NCBI RefSeq assembly: GCF_011319475.1
Contig: NZ_RCMC01000059.1
Coordinates: 2,185 to 7,715, forward strand
Origin: Candidatus Nitrosotalea sp. FS
GTDB taxonomy: Archaea; Thermoproteota; Nitrososphaeria; Nitrososphaerales; Nitrosopumilaceae
Direction of reading: 5' to 3'
Length of the DNA: 5,531 nucleotides
Of this stretch, positions 1 to 4,961 are shown piece by piece. Positions within the stretch are counted from its first letter, which is position 1. Every line of letters begins with the position of its first letter. The notes under the pieces were generated by a model that was not told where the DNA came from, did no database searches, and saw only the letters and a program-made list of their open reading frames with translations. The translations under genes were made by a program, and so were the position numbers.

Positions 1-65
1 AAAAATGGAAAAGTTTGATGACAAACTACTCCTATTGCTGAAAAAATAATAAAAAACACTTTCAT
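1..65 (-). CDS. Possible 5' end of a minus-strand gene with hydrophobic N-terminus, cut by the window edge
   Basis: An ATG at 65-63 opens a reading frame that stays open to the left edge (21 codons), beginning MKVFFIIFSAIGVVC. It starts 10 bases after the RHH gene stop on the same strand. The peptide resembles a signal peptide or first membrane helix: one Lys, a hydrophobic run, then Gly-Val-Val-Cys. The reservation is that the FFIIF part is encoded by the T-rich tract at 41-56, which reads equally well as a transcription terminator and would give a hydrophobic peptide by composition alone. No TATA box or ribosome-binding site was seen. Sequence left of the window would decide. Confidence 0.2.
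   Translation of the reverse strand, partial: MKVFFIIFSAIGVVCHQTFPF
41..56 (-). terminator. T-rich intrinsic terminator of the RHH gene
   Basis: Read on the minus strand this is TTTTTTATTATTTTTT, starting 19 bases after the RHH gene stop codon. Archaeal RNA polymerase terminates at U-rich tracts without needing a hairpin, so position and composition fit. The competing reading is that the tract codes for the hydrophobic start of a downstream gene. Confidence 0.5.
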
Positions 66-75
66 TTTACATTAA

Positions 76-663
76 CTATTCAGAAAATTCAAATGATATC
101 ATAGTCTTGTCAATTTGTACATCAATTTTTCTATCAAACACCTCTTCGAAGATCAATTCTAGGATTGTCTTGTGATACACAGACCAGTTTTTTCCCAGTT
201 CATGTTTCATTACATACCTATGAAAATTCTCGTCTTCATGGATATGACTTACTTGAACAGACGAGTTTATCATTCGAAGCTCAAACCATGACAAAAATGA
301 CTGGATGTCCATTTTGCCCCTCATAAACAAGGCCATGTTCTTTACCTCGTCCTTACCAACGCGTGTGGCAACGCGGATTATCTCTTTTTGACTGAGTTTT
401 CCAAAGACATGAATGAAGACTTGCTTGTTTATCATTACAAAGCCAACTGTAGACTCGTACATGCCCCAATCCAGAAACTGCTTTAGTGCCTGATTTACAA
501 GTGTATTTGTACTCACTTGCCTATTTCCGGATTCATTGCGCAATCGCTTGATTGTATTTTCATCTAACCGAAAGGTAATGGTGGAAGTTTTTTTAGTGTT
601 TGAGCTCACTCTTTCTAGTATATACCGTTGAGCTTTTAAGATTGTATTGATTTCACACATCAT
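76..663 (-). CDS. Ribbon-helix-helix DNA-binding protein with thaumarchaeal C-terminal domain
   Basis: This 195-residue protein is probably a transcriptional regulator. Residues 26-34 (TSTITFRLD) form the expected beta strand, 35-50 the first helix and 51-67 (starting STNTLVNQALKQFL) the second, the RHH fold that dimerises and places paired strands in the DNA major groove. Residues 70-195 are a separate domain with the pattern GFVMINKQVF, FMRGKMDIQSFLSWFE, HELGKNWSVYHK and a closing strand ISFEF. I recall this arrangement as a recurrent thaumarchaeal family, but its biochemical role is unknown to me; it may sense a ligand or mediate oligomerisation. Two adjacent ATGs (663 and 660) could start translation. 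The upstream region holds three GTTAA elements and a TATA-like palindrome shared with the divergent 37-residue gene, so autoregulation is plausible. About 20 residues precede the RHH strand, longer than in minimal RHH proteins. Confidence 0.85.
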   Translation of the reverse strand: MMCEINTILKAQRYILERVSSNTKKTSTITFRLDENTIKRLRNESGNRQVSTNTLVNQALKQFLDWGMYESTVGFVMINKQVFIHVFGKLSQKEIIRVATRVGKDEVKNMALFMRGKMDIQSFLSWFELRMINSSVQVSHIHEDENFHRYVMKHELGKNWSVYHKTILELIFEEVFDRKIDVQIDKTMISFEFSE

Positions 664-670
664 ATTGTGG

Positions 671-701
671 ATGTTAATAAATTTGGGTTAACCATGTTAA
701 T
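671..701. promoter_or_regulatory. Operator-like cluster of GTTAA repeats in a divergent promoter
   Basis: The octamer ATGTTAAT occurs at 671-678 and again at 694-701, 23 bp apart, about two helical turns. GGTTAACC (686-693) is a perfect palindrome. TTAAC-CAT-GTTAA (688-700) is a perfect inverted repeat with a three-base spacer. GTTAA therefore occurs three times within 31 bases, between the RHH start codon and the TATA element. Short spaced half-sites of this kind suit a dimeric or tetrameric regulator such as an RHH protein. Function is inferred. Confidence 0.5.
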
Positions 702-720
702 CGTGCTTTTAATAAAATCA
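688..720 (+). promoter_or_regulatory. Promoter of the 37-residue membrane microprotein: inverted repeat plus TATA
   Basis: An inverted repeat TTAAC-CAT-GTTAA is followed after six bases by the TATA-like TTTTAATAAAA (707-717). The TATA centre lies about 25 bp before the ATG at 737, the normal archaeal distance to the transcription start, so the mRNA should be leaderless. The TATA element is nearly self-complementary (TTTTATTAAAA on the other strand) and could also serve the divergent RHH gene, giving that gene a leader of roughly 25 bases. The whole block recurs at 4151-4183 with 26 of 33 identical positions. Confidence 0.6.
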
Positions 721-736
721 GTCATCAACATACAGT

Positions 737-850
737 ATGCAGATGGTACCAAACCCAACAGGAGAAATGTATGCATGGATCACAATGGCTGCAGTGAGTG
801 CATTAATGTCAGCAGTTGGAACATTTACAGCATGGAAAAGACATAGGTAG
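737..850 (+). CDS. 37-residue single-span membrane microprotein
   Basis: The reading frame ATG 737 to TAG 848-850 encodes a peptide starting MQMVPNPTGEMYAWITM and ending TAWKRHR. Residues about 12-33 form one uninterrupted hydrophobic/small-residue helix (Trp14, then Ala, Val, Ser, Met, Leu, ending Phe-Thr-Ala-Trp33), capped by basic KRHR. The charge pattern predicts the N-terminus outside and the C-terminus in the cytoplasm. Aromatic Trp14 and Trp33 sit where membrane interfaces would be. Support for a real gene: a TATA-like box 25 bp upstream of the ATG, a T7 terminator-like tract 13 bp after the stop, and a promoter nearly identical to that of the membrane protein at 4206. ATG 743 is an alternative start. 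I do not recognise a function; it could be an accessory subunit of a membrane complex or a small regulatory membrane peptide. Confidence 0.7.
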   Translation: MQMVPNPTGEMYAWITMAAVSALMSAVGTFTAWKRHR

Positions 851-860
851 AAACTATCTA

Positions 861-869
861 AATTTTTTT
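861..869 (+). terminator. Poly-T terminator of the 37-residue gene
   Basis: Two A then seven consecutive T (863-869) begin 10-13 bases after the TAG of the microprotein gene. This is the usual archaeal U-tract signal and lies in the short gap between convergent genes. No comparable T-run is seen on the minus strand for the converging TFB gene. Confidence 0.5.
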
Positions 870-888
870 GCAGATCATTTTACAAGGA

Positions 889-1857
889 TTATGTTGTTTC
901 AAGAAAGAATTTTTTGAGATCATAATATCTTGCTCGTACAGTAGTAGATGTCACACCCGACGCCTTTGTTATCACAGACTGTGACTTGTGTTCTGCATTA
1001 AGGACACATGCAAGATACAGTGATGCAGCGGCTAACGCTTTTGGACTTTTCCCATGTGTCAAGCCTGCATCCTCAGTGGTGCACAGTATCTCTAGTGCAT
1101 GTCTTCTGGATTTTTCACTAATTTGCGCCTCAGTTGCAATTTGCGTAAGAAAGTCTTTGCAGTTAAACGGGTTTACTGACAAATTCAATTCTTCTACCAA
1201 GCTTCGATAAGTTCGCGTAATCTCTTTTCTTCCAATGTTGCTTGTGTGTGATATCTCATAGAGTGTTCTTGGTACGCCATTTTGCTTACAAGATGCATAA
1301 ATGCATGCACACATGATGTTCTTTGATTTTCTCCCTATAGTCAATTTTGCCTTGATAGCTTTTCTATACAGATGTGCAGAATTTTCTGCCACAGCGTCAG
1401 GTATGCCAAGTTTCATCTGAAGCATGTTAAGAAATAACAGTGCAGACCGTAGTGTCTTGTTTTTTGAAGCAACAGTACTTCTAGCGTTAAGTATCTTTAG
1501 GCGATAAAATTCATTTCTTGCAGTACCAGAGAGAAATTTCCCCCCAGCATCCCTATTTGATATTATAGTGGTCATATTCATGTCAAACATTGTCAGGGAG
1601 TTGGCAGAACCGGTGTTTTTCTTTGATGCATAATCTACAGGATCATATCCGTATGATGGAAAAATTTCAGTTGCTTTTTCCTCCAAGACCTGACCGCATG
1701 AACTGCAAAGTGTCTCGCCTGAAACATTATCAGTGATTACAGACAGTTTTTTGCACCCATCAGTAGTGCATGTTAGAAAGACCTCGTTTGTTTTCATGGA
1801 TAAATTTGTGACATGATCTAGATCCTGTTTTACAAGGATCTGCTTGCGCTTGCTCAT
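889..1857 (-). CDS. tfb: Transcription initiation factor B (TFB, archaeal TFIIB)
   Basis: TFB bridges TBP bound at the TATA box and RNA polymerase. From the ATG at 1857 the protein has 322 residues, a normal family length. Order of parts: zinc ribbon with Cys30, Cys35, Cys51 and Cys54; B-reader/linker region about 88-112 containing MTTIISNRDAGGKFLSG; first cyclin repeat about 116-226 with GRKSKNIMCACIYASCKQNG and VPRTLYEIS; second repeat about 233-320 with GKSPKALAAASLYLAC and the BRE-reading helix VTSTTVRARYYDLKKFF. The first zinc knuckle is C-x4-C rather than the usual C-x2-C, which is odd. The start at 1857 is preferred because its ATG overlaps the upstream TGA as ATGA, implying translational coupling to the SRPBCC gene; an in-frame GTG at 1875 would add six residues. 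Thaumarchaea usually carry several TFBs, and this divergent copy may serve a gene subset. Confidence 0.95.
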   Translation of the reverse strand: MSKRKQILVKQDLDHVTNLSMKTNEVFLTCTTDGCKKLSVITDNVSGETLCSSCGQVLEEKATEIFPSYGYDPVDYASKKNTGSANSLTMFDMNMTTIISNRDAGGKFLSGTARNEFYRLKILNARSTVASKNKTLRSALLFLNMLQMKLGIPDAVAENSAHLYRKAIKAKLTIGRKSKNIMCACIYASCKQNGVPRTLYEISHTSNIGRKEITRTYRSLVEELNLSVNPFNCKDFLTQIATEAQISEKSRRHALEILCTTEDAGLTHGKSPKALAAASLYLACVLNAEHKSQSVITKASGVTSTTVRARYYDLKKFFLETT

Positions 1858-2318
1858 GGAATCAGGTCCGCCCACTGTTTTCTTTCTTGGGTTGGGAAAG
1901 GCTGAATCTTCTCAATGTCTTCTTTTATCAGCTGCAATGCCAATTCAGATTCATTTCGTAATTCTTCCGAGATGTGTCTAGAACGGATTTGTGCAATACC
2001 CTTGAGAGTATAGTTCATCTCAACTTCAAGAAGTGTCTGGTTTCCAATCGGCGTTATCAAAATGTCTTTTATTCCAATCAATATACCCCTAGTCCACTTG
2101 ATGTGAATTCCCTCCATTGGAAACAGGATAACTTTTTGGTAACATTTGTCAGAATTGCTAAGCGTTACCTCACGCGTAAACACATTTGCATTTCGCGATA
2201 TGTTTCTAACCCGTACCATTCCTTTCCAAAAATAAGGATCTCTTTCAATTCCAGATATTACGCTCCAGACTTTTTTAATGGAAGCATTTATCATTATTTT
2301 TGAAATGATTCGGATCAT
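1854..2318 (-). CDS. SRPBCC (START/Bet v1-like) family protein
   Basis: This 154-residue protein has the layout of the SRPBCC helix-grip fold: a first strand IISKIMINAS, two short helices with KKVWSVISGIERDPYFW (residues 15-31), a run of strands through about residue 105 (including VFTREVTLS, IHIKWTRG and LLEVEMNYTLKG), and a long C-terminal helix about 112-138. The family forms a hydrophobic pocket for lipids, polyketides or other hydrophobic ligands; the ligand here cannot be read. The start is placed at ATG 2318 because it opens directly on the first strand and a TATA-like box lies about 27 bp upstream; an in-frame TTG at 2333 would add five residues. Its TGA overlaps the TFB ATG by four bases, so the two form one transcription unit. 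No signal peptide, so it is cytoplasmic. Confidence 0.85.
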   Translation of the reverse strand: MIRIISKIMINASIKKVWSVISGIERDPYFWKGMVRVRNISRNANVFTREVTLSNSDKCYQKVILFPMEGIHIKWTRGILIGIKDILITPIGNQTLLEVEMNYTLKGIAQIRSRHISEELRNESELALQLIKEDIEKIQPFPTQERKQWADLIP

Positions 2319-2340
2319 GAAGTGATTTGCCAAACTTGAG

Positions 2341-2350
2341 TTAAATTCTA
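2341..2350 (-). promoter_or_regulatory. TATA-like box of the SRPBCC-TFB operon
   Basis: The minus-strand sequence TAGAATTTAA is centred about 27 bp upstream of the ATG at 2318, placing the transcription start at or next to that ATG. This supports a leaderless mRNA and the shorter start over the TTG at 2333. The box is a weak match to TATA. The adjacent CTAGCTAG (2348-2355) is a perfect 8-bp palindrome in the same divergent region and could be a regulator site. Confidence 0.4.
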
Positions 2351-2375
2351 GCTAGTACACACTGCAATCATCGGT

Positions 2376-2388
2376 ATTGAAATACAAT
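2376..2388 (+). promoter_or_regulatory. Weak TATA region with short inverted repeat before the RAM gene
   Basis: ATTG-AAATA-CAAT is a 4-bp-arm inverted repeat centred about 24 bp before the GTG start at 2406. The middle AAATACAA is the best TATA-like stretch at the right distance. A regulator bound to the repeat would block TBP. The evidence is position and symmetry only, and arms this short occur by chance. Confidence 0.3.
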
Positions 2389-2405
2389 GGTTACAGAGAT
2401 AACAC

Positions 2406-2633
2406 GTGAGAGAAACATTTGTGCTCATAAACTGTGATCTTGGAAAGGAACAACAAATTGTCAAGTCTTTGCAAAAATTGCAGAATGTCAAGGAGGTCCA
2501 GGCAACACATGGAGTATATGACATAGTTGCAAAGATCGAAACAAAAACAGAAAAGGAGCTAAATGAAACAATACGCACGAATATACTAGGCCTAAGACCA
2601 GTTCAGAGTGTACTTGCATTACAAACAGAATAA
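2406..2633 (+). CDS. Stand-alone Lrp/AsnC ligand-binding (RAM) domain protein
   Basis: This 75-residue protein is essentially one alpha-beta RAM domain (AsnC_trans_reg type) without the helix-turn-helix part of full Lrp regulators. Visible pattern: first strand TFVLINCDLG (4-13), helix EQQIVKSLQKLQNV, strand KEVQATHG, the family-typical GVYDIVAKIE (36-45), helix EKELNETIRTNILG, and last strand VQSVLALQ. RAM domains assemble into dimers and octamers and bind amino acids or similar effectors between subunits. Stand-alone forms may sense metabolites or co-assemble with full-length Lrp proteins; such genes are numerous in thaumarchaea. The start is GTG 2406: an in-frame TAA at 2400-2402 excludes anything earlier. 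It is divergent from the SRPBCC-TFB operon and convergent with the oxidoreductase gene. The DNA target or partner cannot be read from the sequence. Confidence 0.9.
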   Translation: MRETFVLINCDLGKEQQIVKSLQKLQNVKEVQATHGVYDIVAKIETKTEKELNETIRTNILGLRPVQSVLALQTE

Positions 2634-2687
2634 CCAAAACAATTCAGATTTGCATTAACAGTTGCAGAAGGAATACGTTCTAGATTG

Positions 2688-4004
2688 TCACGATTTGGCT
2701 GATGCATCTCTTTGCCTGTATTTTGCCCAGGCATTGTTTATTGTAAAGACAAGTCTTTTTCCAAAAATGCTTTCCATCCATAACGGAATTACAAATTTTC
2801 TGTTTGGTGAAAAATATCTATAATACTTTTCATAGTCAAGAGCTTGATCATCAAGAACATTTTGTGCAACAAAATTTCCACAAAATGTGCCCCAAGGCAG
2901 CCCAACACATCCAAGGACAAAATGAGTCCATGGGCGTTCGGGGTCAATTAGTACAGTTGGAACAAGGTCTCGAGTCATGTCAATTCGTCCCTGCCAGTAT
3001 TGGGTAAACCTAAGAGGTCGAATTGATGGGATTTTTTCTTTTAATTCATGTATGACATGATCTATTACACGTGGTGTTGTGGTATCATTTTTTGCATAGG
3101 TTGTGATCATATCCCCTCCACCTACAAGTAGTCGCTTTGTTCCAGTGAGTCGAAAATATGTGTAGATAAGATCCGAGTCCCAACATTGCATCGGTCCTTG
3201 CGGAAAAAGTTTTGCAATATCTTCATCACCTAGCGGCTCGCTGATTGAAAGAAATGTCTGCGCATGATACACGCTTTGGTTATATTTTGTAATCTCGGGC
3301 TTGGGCTTGTCGATGCAAAATATTATCTTGTCTGCAGTGACAGAGCCAAGATGGGTATGAACGGTGTGACCTTCCCAAGAGAGCACTTCAGATGACTCAA
3401 AAATTTCAGTGCCATTGTCCAAAAGCACCTGCTTGATTCCTTGTGCATATAAGAGAGGATTTACCCCGTATGTCCCAGAATAACGAATTGCCCCGGAATA
3501 GACATGCGACCCAATTACAGAAGGTACCTCAGATTCTTCGTATATTGTACTGGAATAGCCAAGTTTCTTGCGCGACTCTACCTCTTCTTGTACATCTTTC
3601 CATCCACTTGCACCTTTTCCAAGAAATAAACAGTCTTGCACTTGAAGATCGCACTCTATCCTGTGTTTTTGTATATTGTCAACCATTATTTCCACCCCTT
3701 TTGCTGCAACTCCCCACAGATCCCTAGCACCATTGATGCCATATTTTCGCAGTAGTTGAGACAGTTCAAGTTCGCTGTCAGGAGTTAGAAAACCCGCACT
3801 TTTTCCAGTAGAGCTACCACCGCAAATATTCTTGTCAACAAGTACCACTTTTTTTCCAGATCCAATTAGACATAGTGCAGCAGATAGACCTGCAACACCT
3901 GCACCAACTATTAGTACATCTGTCTTTATGTGACCCCGTAAAGGCGGCCTGATAGGTTCTTTTATTCCCAACAAGGTAGTAAACCACCAATTTTGTAAGA
4001 TCAT
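2688..4004 (-). CDS. FAD-dependent amine/amino-acid oxidase-like protein (DAO family)
   Basis: From ATG 4004 the protein has 438 residues, typical for D-amino-acid-oxidase-fold enzymes that oxidise C-N bonds (glycine oxidase, sarcosine oxidase and gamma-glutamylputrescine oxidase relatives). The FAD-binding Rossmann start is DVLIVGAGVAGLSAA with GAGVAG at 34-39, and acidic Asp57 in VVLVDK binds the ribose. GGSSTGKSAGF (62-72) corresponds to the second FAD-contact loop. The late motif WQGRIDMTRDLVP (337-349) and GLPWGTFCGN (368-377) complete the FAD site. The N-terminal NWWFTTL lead-in is also usual for this branch. A C-terminal tail (FSPNRK near 398, GKRLVF near 415) extends past the FAD domain. 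No signal peptide or membrane helix, so cytoplasmic. The substrate cannot be assigned. An in-frame TTG at 4025 would add seven residues; ATG is preferred. It converges on the RAM gene with a 54-base gap, and no clear U-tract terminator is seen. Confidence 0.9.
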   Translation of the reverse strand: MILQNWWFTTLLGIKEPIRPPLRGHIKTDVLIVGAGVAGLSAALCLIGSGKKVVLVDKNICGGSSTGKSAGFLTPDSELELSQLLRKYGINGARDLWGVAAKGVEIMVDNIQKHRIECDLQVQDCLFLGKGASGWKDVQEEVESRKKLGYSSTIYEESEVPSVIGSHVYSGAIRYSGTYGVNPLLYAQGIKQVLLDNGTEIFESSEVLSWEGHTVHTHLGSVTADKIIFCIDKPKPEITKYNQSVYHAQTFLSISEPLGDEDIAKLFPQGPMQCWDSDLIYTYFRLTGTKRLLVGGGDMITTYAKNDTTTPRVIDHVIHELKEKIPSIRPLRFTQYWQGRIDMTRDLVPTVLIDPERPWTHFVLGCVGLPWGTFCGNFVAQNVLDDQALDYEKYYRYFSPNRKFVIPLWMESIFGKRLVFTINNAWAKYRQRDASAKS

Positions 4005-4040
4005 ATGTCTTGACTTGTATTGCAATTACTATGGTTGATA

Positions 4041-4074
4041 CTATTTCTATGTGGTGTTGATTTTCATTTTAACA
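4041..4074 (-). promoter_or_regulatory. Probable promoter region of the oxidoreductase gene
   Basis: On the minus strand two AT-rich candidates precede the gene: GTTAAAATGAAAATC (about 4058-4072) and CATAGAAATAGTATC (about 4037-4051). They predict transcription starts near 4042 or 4020 and leaders of about 38 or 16 bases to the ATG at 4004. Neither is a strong TATA match. Confidence 0.25.
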
Positions 4075-4150
4075 TAAATCAAAAAAATCACACATTCTAA
4101 ACATGCATCTAGTTGAATCATGATTTCTTTTCAACAAATTTAGATTTAAT

Positions 4151-4183
4151 TTAACAAAGTTAATTCAACTTTAAATAAAATCA
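4151..4183 (+). promoter_or_regulatory. Promoter of the 249-residue membrane protein: inverted repeat plus TATA
   Basis: TTAAC-AAA-GTTAA (4151-4163) is a perfect inverted repeat with a three-base spacer, followed after six bases by TTTAAATAAAA (4170-4180). The TATA centre is about 31 bp before ATG 4206, predicting a transcription start near 4200 and a leader of only a few bases. Spacing and sequence copy the element at 688-720. The inverted repeat sits where the factor-B recognition element and upstream activators normally act, so a regulator bound there could recruit or block TFB. Confidence 0.6.
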
Positions 4184-4205
4184 TCTCTTAATTTTACACG
4201 AAGAT

Positions 4206-4955
4206 ATGTGGAAGAAACAAACATTGCATTTCAGATTCATACTATCATCTCTGATGCTCTTTATTATACTTGCAAGTTTTGGTTCACTGCTTTATCAAAG
4301 ATCCCTAGCTCCATCAGCAATAGCTCTTTCAGAGAAAGGTAATGTTACAAACATCAGAAGAGTCAAGACAACAGTAGTAATACAACCGATCTTCACACAA
4401 GCTGCATATGGAAATAATGGATTTTACTCGTATTATTTTGGAAAATGTGACAAAAAATGCTTGACAGTTCCCATTCCAAACAAATTCAACGGATCTTATG
4501 TAACAGGAGGAGCATCAAGCAATGTACTTTTACAGCAGAATTATAGTCATATTGACGATATTGACATAGACAAAAACCCCGATATTTTAAAAAAATATGA
4601 TGTAGTAATCCTGCTTCACAATGAATACGTTACAAAAAAAGAGTTTGATGCCATTACACATCACGTACATGTCATTTATCTTTACCCAAATGCACTTTTT
4701 GCTCAAGTAAAAGTAGATTATAACAAAAATACCATCACGTTAATGAGAGGTCACTGGTATCCAAATAAAAAAATTGTAAATGGTTTTGATTGGAAATTTG
4801 ATAATACCAAGTTTGAGTTAAACACAAAATGTAATGACTGGCATTTTCACAATATTGACAATGGAATTATGCTAGATTGTTATCCTGAATACATAATACA
4901 ATCAGATAAATCACTTTTGCATGCAATAAGGAATTATTTTATTCCATCAGACTGA
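4206..4955 (+). CDS. Membrane-anchored extracellular protein, possible glutamine-amidotransferase-like fold
   Basis: This 249-residue protein starts MWKKQTLHFR, followed by one hydrophobic segment (about 10-29), so it is N-terminally anchored (or a signal peptide) with the rest outside the cytoplasm. The exported part has strand VVIQPIF (57-63), an aromatic stretch FYSYYFGKCDKKC (73-85), DIDIDKNPDILKKYDVVILLHNEYV (118-142, positions only partly conserved in meaning), and IYLYPNAL (157-164). The alternation of strand, 'LHNEYVTKKEFDAI' and strand recalls the C-terminal region of N,N-dimethylformamidase beta subunit and ThuA/class I amidotransferase-like folds, without a recognisable Cys-His-Glu triad; this is a fold guess only. 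Cys81/Cys85 and Cys209/Cys225 could form two disulfides. I recall similar hypothetical proteins in thaumarchaea. Its promoter is a near copy of that of the 37-residue microprotein. Function unknown. Confidence 0.85.
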   Translation: MWKKQTLHFRFILSSLMLFIILASFGSLLYQRSLAPSAIALSEKGNVTNIRRVKTTVVIQPIFTQAAYGNNGFYSYYFGKCDKKCLTVPIPNKFNGSYVTGGASSNVLLQQNYSHIDDIDIDKNPDILKKYDVVILLHNEYVTKKEFDAITHHVHVIYLYPNALFAQVKVDYNKNTITLMRGHWYPNKKIVNGFDWKFDNTKFELNTKCNDWHFHNIDNGIMLDCYPEYIIQSDKSLLHAIRNYFIPSD

Positions 4956-4961
4956 GGATAA

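Noticed and set aside
17..41. C/D-box sRNA-like pair (TGATGA at 17-22, CTGA at 38-41)
   Set aside because: Spacing is near that of half a guide RNA, but no second C'/D' pair follows and no CTGA precedes at the expected distance; the left part is outside the window.
93..102. ATGATATCAT palindrome
   Set aside because: Lies inside the last codons of the RHH gene; a single 10-bp AT-rich palindrome in coding DNA is not evidence of a regulatory site.
619..630. Good TATA-like GGTATATACTAG on the minus strand
   Set aside because: Lies within the RHH coding region, and no in-frame start codon fits about 26 bases downstream.
986..1210. Plus-strand open frame opposite TFB
   Set aside because: It lies wholly antisense to the well-supported TFB second cyclin repeat, and its peptide has no domain character.
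1974..2303. Plus-strand open frame opposite the SRPBCC gene
   Set aside because: Antisense shadow of a real gene; the peptide lacks motifs and there is no promoter at its start.
2387..2437. ATG-started 16-codon frame overlapping the RAM gene start
   Set aside because: Out of frame with the RAM domain and ends quickly; the RAM gene is explained by GTG 2406.
2348..2578. Minus-strand frame opposite the RAM gene
   Set aside because: Covers the well-matched RAM coding frame in antisense; Cys/Ser-rich composition is typical of a shadow.
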